A DNA stretch of 64,000 nt, taken from Aquila chrysaetos chrysaetos. Its lineage: Eukaryota; Chordata; Aves; Accipitriformes; Accipitridae. The stretch covers positions 80,421,538 to 80,485,537 of the forward strand of contig NC_044004.1 in assembly GCF_900496995.4 (NCBI RefSeq), read 5' to 3'. A model generated the notes under the pieces. The model made no database searches. It saw only the letters and a program-made list of their open reading frames with translations, and had not been told where the DNA came from. Shown here in pieces: positions 49,090 to 63,088 of this stretch; within the stretch, counting starts at the first letter, position 1; the number at the start of each line of letters is the position of its first letter. Made by a program: the position numbers and the translations under genes.

Positions 49090-49790
49090 CTTCTTCATCA
49101 TTCTGAAGGTCAATAAGCTTCTCACATTTTGGCCAACTGTGTATCTCATTATCTCCCCTTTCTGATTTTCTCAGTGGATTAGGTTGTGCTTGTGCCCTTG
49201 ATACAGTTTCATCAGGAAGTCGGCCAACCTCCATCATTCTCCCTGCTCTTACATTCATCTCCCACGAGAGATCATCTGTCAATATCTTGAGATTACTGAA
49301 GTTTGCACTCCTAAGGCCAACTGTTTTTCTTTTGCCGTCCTTTCTCTTACCATCCCAAAAAGTAGGAATGAGGTTACTTCATGGCAGCTCTTGGCAAGCT
49401 GGCTTCTACTTCGCTGCACTAAAGCTTCCAACGTTTAGACACACGTTTATCATCAGAGCTCCCCACCCCTTTCTCTTTTACCATTTTGGCAAAAACAAAT
49501 GTAACCGGTACAACCCACAGCCTCCAGGGTAGCTAGTGTCCCATTGTGCTATTTTTGCAACAGATACCCTATTCCAACAAGTCCAGCGCTTGGGTGATTT
49601 TGACCATGCACAAAAAGGCTAGCCTACTATATCTACTACAGCACTCTGATTGTTTTGACTTTTTTTTTCTTTTTTAATAAATCCCCAACTATGATATCAC
49701 CCTAAATCTTTGGAAAGTTTAAATCATTGAGAAGGAAGTCTTTGTGATGTGCATTTTTCATGCATGTCATCCAGAAATACAGAAGAAGTT
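49090..49790 (-). repeat. Possible LINE-related repeat sequence
   Basis: The plus-strand series 'cattcatctcccacgagaga', 'gagattactgaagtttgcac', 'tcctaaggccaac', 'gaatgaggttacttcatggc', later 'aagtccagcgcttggg' and 'cattgagaaggaagt' resembles an amniote repeat. The remembered pattern is 'ctgaagtctgctctcctgaagtcc..gtccag..ggagaaggaagtt'. The resemblance is partial and the family assignment is open. It may belong to the same insertion as the LINE-like sequence at 48.0-48.5 kb. Confidence 0.35.
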
Positions 49791-51892
49791 ATTTCTTTTT
49801 CATGGGTTCATATAATCCACCTAAACTTTTATATAAGCAACCCAAACTTTGCTTGGCTTTGGAATGTTTAATTTCATTTATGAGTTCACATTGTAAAATG
49901 CAGTGAAGAAAAGACATAATCTGGATTATATACCAGCATCGATTCATGAAGGAGCACACCCTTTGTAAAAAACTAATAAATTCCACAGAAGGTGAAACGA
50001 TAGAAACAGTGGATTTTAATTTTTTGATATAAGGTGTCATCATTTGTGTGAAATTCAAAGTTACCCATGCGAAACAACTCATACGTAACACACGTATCAA
50101 GTAGATCTAATTCAAGATCACAAATCTTCATCCTCGGGTAACTAATTATTTTGTCCATGACTGTGGACTGCTAGAGCCTGATTGTCTTACTGGCAAATTA
50201 AGAATTTAAATTAGGATTACTATGCACAAAAGAAATGTTGAAATTGAAACACACCCTTTCAGATAAGAGAGAGTATTCCTGTAGATATGACAGTAAGGTC
50301 CTGATACATCAAGAAACCCACCAGAGTCAGAAAAAAAGGTGAAACAGAAGCTGATAGGGAATGTGTTTGGGCAGGCTAAGAATAGTAGCTGTAAGGTACA
50401 CAGGCTGCAATCTCTCATTCTCATTTCTGTCTAGAAGGAAGAATTATGCTGTAACAGGAAAAATTGCTGAAGGTTGAGGAACCTCAGTTCCACACAAAAT
50501 AGGCAACGCGTACTTATCTTTTTTTTCGTTAGGGAAAACAAATTGTTTTACCAAGTGAACTATCAATTGTTTAGACATGGGAATTGCAAGTACAGGGATG
50601 AAGCAAGCAGGTACCAGTTGAGAATCTGTCCAGCAGGGGCACTGGAAGCCTTTCAAAAATGTTATTAAAAAAACTCCAAATAACCCAAAACTTGCATTTC
50701 ATAATGGAGGAATAAATGAAATCTTCTGTAAATTATGACAAGCTTTTCTGAACAATTAACCTGTAGTAAAGATGTTCTGACATAGCAAAAATTCAGAGGC
50801 AAAGACCACTAAGGACATGGGCTGCTGAAGAAATCCTATAAAATTGATTGTATACTACATGGAGACCTGAGTCATCATTTTTTCTTATTGCAATGTCTCT
50901 TATTCTTTCAGTTCAGTTAAACCTGCAAACAATTCAACCTCTAGAGCTTTAATATTTTTAAAGAGACACTTATGTACAGAAGATGTCTTAACGTGTTTGT
51001 TCCGTCAGACTGGGTTTGATACCCTTATTAAAAAATATATATGGCTCACTCGATGAGAAAATCTTCAGAGAGAATGATTTTTCTTAAACTTAAAATTTGA
51101 GATAAAAAACTGAGTATAAAAAAGTGAAGAGGCAAGTCATGAAGCAAGGGACAGAAAAGAAAAATGTCTCCGAACATGTTCTACTGAAAGTTTTTATTAA
51201 GAAAAGTAAAGCTAAATTCTCTGTTAGTAAGTTAATTAGAATTATTTATTATGTTGAGGGTTTTTTGTGGGAAATCTGAAGAAATAACTTGAAGAAGGAC
51301 ACTTATTTTGAAAGCTGCAATCATAAATTTTTTTTTTTTTTTTTGATCGAGTAATGAAGAGGTAAACAGAAAGCAGTGCGATGGCCTTAGGGCTTGTATT
51401 TTAAGAGAGAGCAGAATATGCTTTAGCATATAAAAAAGAAAAACAAATCACAGCACTCTTGAGTTTTAACCCGTAAATAGCTATGGTCAAACTCTGGCTG
51501 GTTTTGTTATGGGCTTGGCTGGGCAGGCACGGGTAGCAAAATACCAATAGAGTGGTGGGTAAATACAGCGTGGATGAAGTTCTAGGCACTGGAAGGGAGC
51601 ACAGTAGTGCTGCTTTTTGCACTCTGCCAGCTGAAAGCACCAGAAATTGCGGCCCGTGCTGACAGCCGGGAACATAAGTTGGGAGCTGAAGATCTCGGCA
51701 GCAGGCGCACTAATCCTTTCATATACGTACATCAGTGTAGAGAGATTCAAAAAGTGCAAATGAGTGTAAACGAGAGTCCTTGCGTTGCATCCTGAAATCC
51801 TGGAGCCTTAACCCGACTTGGTGTGGCCTTCCGTTTCAAAGCATCATTTCTAGTCTATCCCGTGCTGACATTTGTGGGGAAGAGTGACATCA
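49791..51892. other. AT-rich DNA, no gene seen
   Basis: Only short frames and A/T runs, including a T tract of about 18 near 51,327-51,344. Confidence 0.5.
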
Positions 51893-52050
51893 GGCGCTGG
51901 CTGCGGGCCCGCCTGGTAGCAGGAGACGGTTTGCGGCGCGAGCCAGAGGACGAGCCGCGCAGCCCTCCCCGGGACAGGCGTCAGCCAGATGGCCTGGCAG
52001 CCATCCCGCGCCGCCGACGGGCAGGCTGGCATCTGGGGCCTCGTATTCGA
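51893..52050. promoter_or_regulatory. Short, very CpG-dense patch (CpG-island-like)
   Basis: About 19 CpG dinucleotides in roughly 158 bp, in a window where CpG is otherwise scarce. It contains CGCG words and cgccgccgacggg. Because GC-rich sequence has few stops, frames are open on both strands across it, but none resembles a known protein. About 200 bp downstream (52,249) a pyrimidine tract ends in CATTTCAG, a good acceptor. It may be an orphan CpG island or promoter, a GC-rich repeat remnant, or an unrecognised first exon. Confidence 0.4.
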
Positions 52051-55000
52051 ATGACAGTACATATTTCATTTAGCTTCTCTAGCAGGCACGGGGAAGGGAT
52101 GCGCTTGTAGAGGATGGCTGTAGCGTTCACAAGAAATGGTATAAATGAAGGCAAAGTTTTAAAGGATGAAGCTGGGAGGCGTTGGCCTTTAAAAAACCTT
52201 GATGCGAATTTTTCCTTCGTGTTAATAATAATTTTCCCTTTCATTTCAGTGACGGCTGGGTCAAGATTTTTATTTGATGCTACTCCTTCCTACAAAAGAA
52301 ATGTTTTCCAGATACAGACCTGGAAGGAAAATAATGCTATATTCTAAATTATTTTTTAAAAAGCTGCAGTTATCACAGAATCAAAAAGCACGGACCTTGG
52401 ACGCTGCTGTTGCAGTGGCTCGTGGGAGGAATCCAGGTAAATATGAAATGGGCAGGTTATTCTACCAGCTATTTTTGTGAACTCTGATGCCAGCTTTTGA
52501 CCACAAATGTGAGTGGCGATGTGACTGAAGCAGTTTGAACAGGCAAAGGTTGCCTGTCTCTGAATAAGTGCAACAGTGCTGCAGGGATTATCTTCACCTC
52601 GCCATTGCGATACATCGAGGTTGCAGATAAATCCTCTGCTCGATGGGCGTTTCCTGCTCAGAATACTACGTCCTACATCTTCCGTGCTCGGCACAGTGTA
52701 AGCGCAGCGGCAGGCAGGCAGAGAAATGGGGAGTGGTTGTATACTCCTGTGATATAATGTTCACTAAGGAAGCATAATCAATGGCAGAAGTTGAAATTAT
52801 TTGTCAGTAGCTCAGACCTTCACAGGAGCTATGAATTTGGGTGTAGGTGAAAAATCAATCCCTATGTCTTTTGTATTCAATTACAGGAATGAATAACTAG
52901 ACCTGAGCTGAGGGTTTACCCTCTCCAGGACTGGGGCTCGTATTTTATTCCTGGGTAGAGGATTGTCTTTGGAGCACTGTTTGGTTAGATGAGGATCTTG
53001 CTGATAAGGCGTATGATTGGTGCTTGCAAGACAGCCGTTCAATTTTCAGGTTTGTCATTGAATTTCAGTATGATTTTGAACCGGTTCTATGTGAGATTCA
53101 TTGATAAAATGCTTGATCATCTGAAGTAGGAAACAGGAAACAGTAAATGATCATTCAGCAAATTCAGAAGATGGATGCAATTACTCAGATAGACAATGCC
53201 AGGCCTTGTATTGTTCCATTCGATCATGATGGGTGATGTTATGAAATAAAAGCTCATCACTGGTATTTCAATCTCTTATAGATTTCTTTCTAGAAATATT
53301 CTGTAAGACAATTTTAAAATACATGCACTTATCAAGTACCACATAATGAGGTAATGCTGAGTGCTGTATGCTGCATGAAAAAGAGTAACTCAATCTGGCC
53401 AAAGAAATTCAAGGAGAAGTGGATTATATCCACAGAAACCTGAGGGTATATTTAACTCTGCAATATCCGTAGCAAGCAGAGTTTTTCCATGTCTTTTAAG
53501 AAGATGAGCAAAAGTAATGTTTGACTCCTACTGATTTTCAGTAGGATTTACATGCCCAGCAACACGAGGATCCCATCCAAGAAGAACTAAGTTTCTTTTT
53601 ATGTTTTTTAAGTTACTAATCTTCAGTGTTTCATTGTGTAATACCTAAAGGAAAAGGGATACGGTATCTCAAAACAATGTTTTCTTTGAGGAAGCAAATA
53701 AGAAACACAACACAATGTTGGAAATAGAAAAGCAGAGCCTTATTTTACTGTATTGCAGGACGTGTTTGCTACCAAGCCTGCTTAAAAAATAATTAACAAC
53801 ATGGAGTCAGATTTTCAGCTGTGCGGAACTTTGCCTGAGGGGGATGACAGGGATGAAAACATGGCTCTAAGTCACCTTCTACTGCAGATCTCTATACTTT
53901 CCTGCGTATAATTCTAACTTAAACTCTGCTCTTGAATATTAATTTCCACTCTTCCTCACTACAGAGAGGACTGGCCATTTTAATGGTGATGTTATCATTA
54001 TTTCCAGCTCCAGAATTCCTTTTTTCAGAGTTAAAATGCTAAATACCAAGATACTGAAATTGAAAATAAATACTTCAATAATATTATGCAGTCACTTGCT
54101 CTGGTTGTTAAAGTAAGATTATCTGTAATCTACCATAAGTTCAGACTGGCTCCATATCTTCATAGATTGAACATGAAAGAAATGAAGTAAACCAGTTTAT
54201 TTTAGCCCTGATAGCATGGGGGAAAAGGATAGAGAGAAAATCTGGGAATTCCAGGTCATTTACTTTACAAACTCACTAGTTATGGCACACAACAGTCCGC
54301 AGTCCGAAAGCTGAAGTCTTGTGAGGTTAAAGTGACAAAACTGCAGAAAGTCAGGCCACTCTGCCAGTGGAGAGAGTGCTTTGTCTACACCAGTCATTGT
54401 TTTATTGTTAGCCCTTTCCTTTCAGGAATGTTAAAATTCACCAAAATACGTCTAAGCAAAGCAGGTATTTGCTGTTGTTTGCCACTGAGGTTTCTAGGAC
54501 AAAGGGGTCTTCTGAGGGGCCATAAGGATCAGTGAACTCTCACTCTACAGTCTTGGTAATGCTGTATCACATCTATTTTATTTGAGTTTCTGATCCGTTT
54601 TGACATCTTACATATTCCTGTCTTAAAGGTCAAACCTGCTTCTTGCCAGCGATAACTGACAAATGAAAATATCAGTGTTCTAGAAAGATGACATCCATAA
54701 TAGGTTAATCTCATCTTTATCAACTGAACTTGATAGGACGCTCTTGAAAAGTGATTGGGGATATTCACCATAAGCATTTCTGAGCCTGTGAAAAGCTCAA
54801 CTTAAGCTTCCGTTATAATAGACTGTAAAACCAATCAATGTGATATCTGAAAAATATTGGTGGATCAAGGCAGATGCCAAGTTTTCACAGTCACTTAGGA
54901 TTACTCTATCAATGAACTTGACTTCATAACTGAATCTGCAAAGGTGCCCTCCAGAACAGAACAGTTTTTAAAGGACCTTACTGTCAAAAGAGCTCACAAA

Positions 55001-55871
55001 AAAAAGCACCTTGTATTTTTCTAATATGTGTTTCTGAATCTGAATAATAGACAAAGGAATTTAAAAATGTCTGGAAAAAAACCCTGAACAAAGTCAGTAG
55101 ACTTCACGTGTGTCCACAGTGGCATTACAGGTTTAGCTGGTGTGTTCAATGTAGTAAAATTAATACGGATAGAAAGATTGAGAACAAGGATGATTGGGAT
55201 AAGGAACAGGAGAACTAAATGGCCCACAGCTCTTGATGAGGAACATCTCTAGCAGCAATGGTTCACTGTTTCCCGCAGTTCAAGAACTAAGGGTCAACAG
55301 CTGAAATTATCACGTGACAGGTTGAAAAATGAGAGGTGCTTAACCTGCTGAACGTACCACCACAGGCTGCTGCTGATGCAGGAAGCTCACATGAATTCAA
55401 AGAGCAATCAATCAGACATTCATGGGAAGAAAGAAAAAAAAAAAAAATCAATACTGACTAAACAGAAATCTCTGCTATGACACGGTAAATTTCCAATAAA
55501 AAGAGGACTGTAGCCTGGGAGAGACCAGGCCAGTCCTCACAATAAAGTGGTTGTAGTCTTAAACTCTGCAGACATCTCTTACGGGCTGCTGCCAGAGACT
55601 CGTTTTTGGGCTAGGCAGATCGAATGATGTGGCTACATATTTTTCCTTGCTTCTTGTGGCTGCATTTTACTGCTCTGATTTAGGATGGTAGATGACATCA
55701 GGTAAATTACAGCTTTTGTGTAGGAAAACACATTCCTTTTATGCTGAGTAGGAAAAAGTCCATCTGTTGGGAAAAAAATAATTGTAATTTACATAAATAT
55801 TCTTAAAAGGTACTTTCCCTCCACTACATCTGTATGCCTGGGCTCTTGAATAGCCAAATCAGTTTTGGGAA
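52051..55871. other. No gene seen; small hairpin at 53.5 kb
   Basis: cctactga and tcagtagg form a perfect 8-bp stem with a TTT loop at 53,527-53,545. Its wording (ctcctactgattttcagtag) resembles the CCCATTGACTTCAATGGG palindromic word of reptile and bird repeats. The remainder is AT-rich with short frames and an A13 run near 55,436. Confidence 0.45.
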
Positions 55872-55931
55872 TATAGAATCATAGAAGCATTTAGGTTGGA
55901 AAAGACCCTTAAGATCATCGAGTCCAACCAT
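55872..55931 (-). repeat. CR1-type LINE 3' tail
   Basis: The plus strand reads 'tatagaatcatagaagcatt', 'taggttggaaaagaccctta' and 'agatcatcgagtccaacc', the reverse complement of a common avian CR1-type 3' end with its terminal ATTCTATGA-like repeat. Only about 60 bp remain, a severely 5'-truncated insertion, which is usual for CR1. Confidence 0.8.
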
Positions 55932-58900
55932 TAAATATGCTTACTCTTTGCCATGATCAGAAGAAAACTTGAATCAAATTTTATTTGAGTTTTTGAAAGA
56001 AGTTGAGAGAACGTCTCCATCCGTTATCATATCCCAACTTGCCATTTCACTTCCAATTTTTTTCAGAATCCGACCTGGGTAAGCAGAGTATCTCAGGAGG
56101 ATTCGTTCCTATGAGAGGGAGCAAGAGTGGGAAGAGTCGAATTCAAATCGAAAGGGATTTCTCTCAAAATTTAACATGTTTTAAAGGTACTAGAAATAAT
56201 AGGGTTTCCTAGCTGCATCTACCCTTGCTATAATCTTGTCCCGATTCAGAAAAATGACTAAGCATGTGTTCAATTTGAAATGTGCCCGTGCTTTTTCAGC
56301 CAAGAGAAAAAAAATGGAAGCATCGCAAAACACTGAAGTAAATGCCTGCACGTAGAATCATACATTTCACCAACGCTTATATTGGGTACGTATGTCTCCA
56401 TTGTTCTGCAGAAGTCATCCTAAAAGTAGCCTCAAAAGGACAGATGATGTTTTTGTACAAACAGTGTTTGGGCTGCCCACAAAGATAAGATGGTGTTGGG
56501 TCTCGGGAGCGCCGTGCACTTCAGGCTGTTGAACGTTTAGGCCAGCTCAGGAGTGCTGTAACACATCATCCTGTCTGGAACAGTTTTGCCGTGAAAGCTG
56601 AGAAAGAAAATGCAGAATTAAAAAAAAACGAAAGTAATCTACCTCTGTAAAGGATCAATTTAAAAATGGTATCCAGAAAAAATTAACTATGCCACTTCAT
56701 AAATAATATTAAAGAAAACAAACAGTAAATTGAAATTATTCTTTACGAATGCAGTTCTAAAAGAGTTACTGTCAGAGCTGTACCCTTCTGCTGCAGAAAG
56801 CAGTCATTGCAGATGCTGTAAAAATGCTGAATACAATTTATAGATTCGCTTTTATGATGTTAAGATGACACTAACATGGTACCATGATTATTAATTATAA
56901 CAGTGTAAAAACCATCTGTGACTTGGCTTCTCTTTATTGATAGAAAAGATGTGCTGAAGGCTGCAGTAACGTATGGATAGTTTCATTCACCACTATATTA
57001 CTCCAATTTTCAACTGATGTAACATAATATTACAGCAACATGAATATGAAGTACCACAGTGGGGAGTCAGCCCTCTGGTCTGCATTATTCCAGAACAATA
57101 GGCAGATGACATATGGGTAATAGCATTATGTTCTCTAGGAGAGATAGTAAAATGTAAAATAAGAAACAGCATCTTCTAAGCAATTCCACAAAGTTTAATT
57201 TAAAAGGTGTGATCTTACAGCTGTCCGGCAGATGCCCACTAAATATTAGAAAGGCAAATGGTGGTAGTCTAAGTCACCCTCCTGGTAATTGGGCAGTATT
57301 GACAGTCTAAAGTGAATTCCTGTCCTTGTCTAAGTCAATTGCAAATTGGATGTGGGTGTTGATTTGGATGCGGGAATGAATTCATCCTCCAAGTACTCTT
57401 CTGTGCAGTCTATCACAATTACTCATAGTCTGCATTTTCACATTGCTTAGTGAAGTGCCAGAGCTAAAACCTTGAGGAGCAGACCTTAATCTGACTATTT
57501 AAAGAAGTTTAATAATCTCCTTCTTTAATTTTTTTTGGCGGAAATCCTAACCGACTTTGGTTTTACATAACCAGAGTTAATCCAAAATATGTCTCTTCAG
57601 GCCACTTTCAGTCCCTGCATAGATCATAAAACACATTTTCCACCCCCCCACCCCCCTCCCCATCTTTCTCCTTGCTGGTAAAAAAAATGAAAGGAGTGAG
57701 AGATATTGTGAAGTGAAGGCCAATTGCAAAGTTCTCCGCTCTCACCTTGGAAATAATGAGGGAGAATATTGCCCAACAGACAGAAGGTTGAACTGATGAA
57801 GATACCTTATGAGGAATGTATAAGGAATTATTATATATAGAAACGGAGTGAGTATTGAGGATGTAACTTGGAGATTCACTATAGACATTTTCCCCAAACA
57901 TAGGAAGAAGCATTTTCTAATATTATTAGAGATTACTAGTATTGCTATTATTATTGCTGTTATCATTATAACTTTCACCTCAGGGCTCAGGTCAGCAACA
58001 ACAACAATTTCTACAAGGTTATCAGGATTGCTGAATGTTTCCTTTTCTGCTCAGTGATGCTCAACAGCCTTATTTCTGGTCAAAATAATTTTAGTGGGAA
58101 CTACGAAGCATAAAAATAATGAGACCAATTTTCATAAAGACATCTTTCCCTTGTGAATGCAATGTGCAATCACAGCAGAGCAGTGGCAGCAACTCGCCAT
58201 TTGTGCTTCTGAAGCAAAAAGTGTTAATGGTGCTGAACAACACCCTGGTTGAATCTGCGTCCAGTTCAGGTCACCCTTGCTCAGGAAAGAGGATTTCAAA
58301 CAAAAATATTTGCAGAGAAGGCCTACTTGGATTTTAGGTAGAAAAGAAAGTCTGTCATTCTGAAAGACACTCAGGAAGTTAGGTTTGGTAGAGACAGTTT
58401 AAAAAGGGGTATGCATCCTTTTAAATATGTATATCATAGGAAGAAGTATGCAAGATAAAGCTGGGAAATGAAATATAACTTGGGGAGAAAATCGGAAAAG
58501 CAGCTTGCTGATGCCTCTGGACTAGTCTTCTAATTTCTGCAATGATGGAAAATATTTGAAGCTGGATCTTGAGAAGTTCCTGGTGGGTCCAGCTTGACAT
58601 TGGCAGTACCGGGGTCCTGCAGAGACTGGCTTTGGCCACCCAGAAGCTGCTATCCATTTCTGTATGCTCTAAAATACAATTGTTGGTAAACGTGGTGTAG
58701 TTAGACATGCATGTGCTCGGGTACGTGCCATTGGTTGACTTTTGGTCCAGTTCCAAAGGGAGCCTGGGCCGTGGCCCCACTCAAATGTTTTTTTTTCTAT
58801 TGGCAAATTCAGCACAGTACAGCTTTGGAAGATTTTTAATATGAACCAGTCTCTTCCTTTCTTTCACTCAGGGACCTAAATGAGCCTCAGTTTTTAGCAA

Positions 58901-61900
58901 GAGAGGGATTACAACAAACTCTGTTCTTTCTCCCCGTATTGGATTCCCAGCTGTAGAAAGAATTAAGCAATGAGGTGAAATAATTGTTTAAAATTACTGA
59001 AAATGAATCTTGATCACAACCTCAAAACTGAGAATCATGATCATTATATTTGCATTCTCATGAATGTACATGAAGTTATTGTTGTGTACCAGAGTATATA
59101 TTTGTGTATTAACTTTATCAAATTTAAGTGTTTGTGATATCTCAGTGAGCATGAAATGTAGTTACTTGGTTGCACCTGTTCATAATAATTGAATTCAATA
59201 TTCATGAATGATTTTGCAGTAACCATGTGCATGAGCAATGATCATTAAGACAGGCTTCCAGCTCCCCAAATGTTGTACTGCAAGTGATCTGTGAGCTCTG
59301 TGAAAACAAAGGTTTATAAAATATCAGCTGATGCTTTGAAATGTATGCACAGGTGATTGCTTCTCTTGGCCAGGGTAACAAATCCCTGCTTGTTTACAGA
59401 TGGGAATTCACCTTCATGTAGCAATTAGGAATGATAGTAAATAGAAAGGGATGCTATCTAAATTAAAAAAGATCATGCTAAAACTAACAACTGTTAAGTC
59501 AGCTGAACCAGAAGCAGCCTGGAAAAGGCAGAGGATGAAAATATTGGAAGTTAAACGTGCCAAGACTGGCAAAAGTTGAAAAGCAAAAATCCAAGTAAGC
59601 AGGAGAAAACCTAAACCATGAAGATAAGATTATTTAATTTAACTTGTAGTAATGAAATAAAACAGTTTGTCTTCCAAGAGACCTTTGTTTATCCCTGAGC
59701 TTATCTGTTCTCATCCTGAAATATCTGAAAGGTCACGGGCGAAACCAGAATCCTGTTTGAGCTGATAGGAGTAGCACCTCAGGTTAGATGAGATAATGTA
59801 GCTAGGGGACGTGTCCAGGCACCTCTCTCTGGAGGGGCCACAGGGTTTGATGTGGAGGTGGCCAGGGGTCCTGGGATTCATACAACCTGTTCTTGTCAGA
59901 TTAAGAATCTTCACTTACATCTCGCATGGTCGTTCTTGTTAGATCAGATTATTACAATCCCTACACTTGGTAAAACGGTGCCCAAACAATAGTTCGATGC
60001 TCAAATTGCCTAGTTCATCTTTTCCTGATAACTGTAATGGTTCAGATGTAAGTAATTACTTAAAGGTAGAGATATGTTGTCTAATAAACCCAGCACCCAG
60101 GCTGGCAGATCACTTACATGTACTGCACGGAGGACCTATTCCTCAATGCAGCGTGACTCAGCTAGAGCTACATAGCCATGCAAGAGTGGACTCCAGCACG
60201 GCCTTCCTCTGCTCTATTTGAGATCAGTAAGTGTTAGAGTCTTTCATTGACTTGTTCAAAAGGCTTTGAGCAGGTGCTCAGCTGGCTTATATTATGTATT
60301 GAGGGAACACTTCAGTCCTACAAGTACATTGTAGTGCTGCTGGCTAATTAGAAATTGGCACATCTGAGTCACAGCAAGGCTAAAACTGAATATGCAGGAC
60401 TTTTTCCAATGGCTTTTACTAAAAATGTAACAGTCATGAGATTGCTTTGTATAAAGCAAGCACAACTTCCCATGAGTAGGTGTGCCTATTTACAGCGATT
60501 ACAATAGGCACTGTGGCTAGCAGGTTTTGCATCATCGATGCCTGAAAATCAGGATGAAAACTGGTCTTTTTCTCCTCTCCTTCCATCCCTGCTTAGGTTA
60601 GCATCTTTCTCTTTGGGATTTCCTGGACAGAAGTATGCATCTCATACATGGGCATTTAGCCCAGCGTTTATAAGATTTATTGGATTTACTGCAAATGAAC
60701 AGATGATGTCCGGCAAGGCTAGTATTTCCGGAAGAGTATACAAAATTCTTGCAACTGATTTGTATGGGCAAGGCAATGAAGTCACACATTTCTGGACGGA
60801 GCATAGCTTGTAGAGCTCCTGTGGTTTCTCTTAGTAAAATGCCAAAACCCACTGCCGTTAATTTCCTATCAAAAAAAAAAAAACAAAAACACAAACCCCC
60901 AAAAAAAGGAAGGTGCAATGAGGTACATCCAAATCTAGGATAGTCCTTTCTAGGCCAATAGCGTACCGTACAAGTATGCAAAACTTATAGGTTTTGTCTT
61001 GCACATGTTGAATGATTGTCTGAACATGTCTAAATTGTTCCACCAACCTTTAAATGTCCTCTGAATCACATCTGATCTAGCGTCAGATGGTACAGGGAAT
61101 AGGTAATTCCCAGTGAGCTGCACAGTTTGAAAGATCATATAAACAGCTGGGGTTTGGTTCACCTCTGCTTTACTTTAATTTCACTTTGCTGTGATTCCAC
61201 TGAAAAAAAAGCAGAAGTATCAGGAAGATCTAAAATGACACATAGGTTGATCCAAGACCAGCAAAAAGTAGGAATATGACACTTTAACCCCCACAGGCTG
61301 CTATTTCCTCGTGTGCTAAGAAGGGCAAAGAAAGCTTAAGTGGTAATTTGGGGTTTTTTTGGTGACATTTTACAACAATATTTATTTTCTACAGGTGAAG
61401 ACTTGAAAAAGAACAGCTCCTTTTTTAGATCTGATAAAGACCAAAGCAATCAGTACTCAGTTCCTTGAGTAAACAATTGGTCAGGATAAGCCTGCACATT
61501 GGGGAAATTCAGGGGCTTTTACAGCTCCTGAGGATGGCTAAGAGTGAGCCTGCCGGGATTACACAGAATATCTAATGCAATGGTTATCAGTTACTTAGGG
61601 TTGTAGGAAGCTCTAGAAACAGAAATAATATTTAATAAGCAATTGATCTTTACATTGGCAAATAGATTTTTTTTCTCATTCTCCTGCTTTAATGTGATTT
61701 CCCTTTAACAGGGGTAGTCAGACTCCATAGAAATGAACATCACAGAAAGCAGATTGAACTTGTGCTACATAGGTAACTATATAAAACTATCAGTTTATGC
61801 AAAACAAGAGAAAAAGAGTTATCAAGAAGAAGATCCAAGTTTGGCTTTTTACGTAAGTGCCTATATAGTGGCTCATGCCAAACATGCAGTCTATTTTTTT

Positions 61901-62822
61901 GTCCCTCATTAGCTATATTTTTGACTCACAAAAATAGAAGTACTGACAAAATCATTTTTCTTAAAGAACACAGCTATTTATTGATCCTGAACTCTGAAAA
62001 CTCATGAGTTTTGGAGCTGCAACTAACCTCTCATTCAGTATTCATCATTTTGAAAGCTACTCGTGAATTGTATCATCTTGTTTCACAGCTTCAGCTCCCA
62101 AAATTATGAACTTTCGATCACACTATTTATTGCAGAAAGAACAGAATGCAATTTGTTTTGCCATTATCTGTTTGATAAAAATGTGTCCCATGCTAATGTC
62201 ATGAGAAAAGATGACAGCAGGCTTTAGCACGAAAAGCAGAACAGGTTAGATTTAGGTTATGGTAATGAGATTAGAGTGAGACAAAATAGAAGATAATACA
62301 AGCAGCAGACCACGTGGATAAATACAGGGATTTCTGTAATGGAAAGCTAAATATGCAAAGATCGGGCATCTTTTTTAATTTATCACTTTCATCTCCTTCT
62401 GCTTTTGAAATCGAGTTAGTAGCATAATATTGGCCTAGAGTTTTAAGGAAGAAAATGTCAGCAGGCATTATTAATCTTCTTTATATATAATTGTATAAAG
62501 AAAGTAAAGGAAAACAACATTGTTTATCTTTGTTTTGAAGCCTGCGGATATCGTGGTAATTTTGCATAATGCATGTTGGTATCAGTTGCTGCGTTGGGTT
62601 TTTTTTAAACCTCAAATGAATATTAAATGCTTATGGCCGGTGTCATAATACTGCTTAAGGAATACAGAGCAAGTTCTCCACCTCACTAAAAGCACCACCG
62701 GCTGCCCACGTGGCTCCGCTTCACAAAATCAGTGCCAGTGTCCGCTTGGGCACTCGCGTCTTTCTGCTCCTCTTTGCAAAGCCTGCCGTGCTTCAGGAGA
62801 AAGGTGCCACCAAATGAATTTC
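55932..62822. other. AT-rich DNA, no gene seen
   Basis: Short frames only, the longest being 127 codons on the minus strand at 60,598-60,981 and 119 codons on the minus strand at 58,421-58,780, both without a domain I recognise. A C-rich run lies at 57,641-57,661, and an A12 run followed by A-rich sequence near 60,871-60,907. A good acceptor-like TTTTTTTCAG ends at 56,066, but the frame after it matches nothing known. Confidence 0.45.
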
Positions 62823-63088
62823 ATGGAATCATAGAATCGGAAAACGGTTTGGGTTGGAAGGGGCATTCAAGGGTCACCTAGTCCAACCCCCCTGCAGCGA
62901 GCAGGGACATCTTCCACTAGATCGGGTTGCTCAGAGCCCCCTCCAACCTGGCCTTGAGTGGTTCCAGAGATGGGGCATCGACCACCTCTCCGGGCAACCA
63001 GTGTCAGTGTTTTACCACCCTCATTGTAAAATATTTCTTCCTTATATGTAGCCTGAATCTCCCCTCTTTTAGTTTAAAACCATTCCAC
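62823..63088 (-). repeat. CR1 LINE, 5'-truncated 3' fragment
   Basis: This is the clearest repeat in the window. The plus strand starts 'atggaatcatagaatcgg' and continues through 'ggtttgggttggaagggg', 'agtccaacccccctgcag', 'agcagggacatcttccac', 'gttgctcagagccccctcc', 'aacctggccttgagtggttc', 'agagatggggcatcgacc', 'ctccgggcaacc', 'atttcttccttatatgtagc' and 'agtttaaaaccattcc', the exact order of the avian CR1 3'-end consensus in reverse complement. The element therefore lies on the minus strand and is truncated at about 63,088 after roughly 265 bp, the usual outcome of CR1 insertion. This fragment is the main reason for calling the window avian. Confidence 0.93.

Noticed and set aside
58421..58780. 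119-codon minus-strand frame with Cys and Asn-X-Thr motifs, considered as a retroviral envelope remnant
   Set aside because: No flanking pol-like sequence, no LTR pair, no primer-binding site, and no motif that I could tie to an envelope family.
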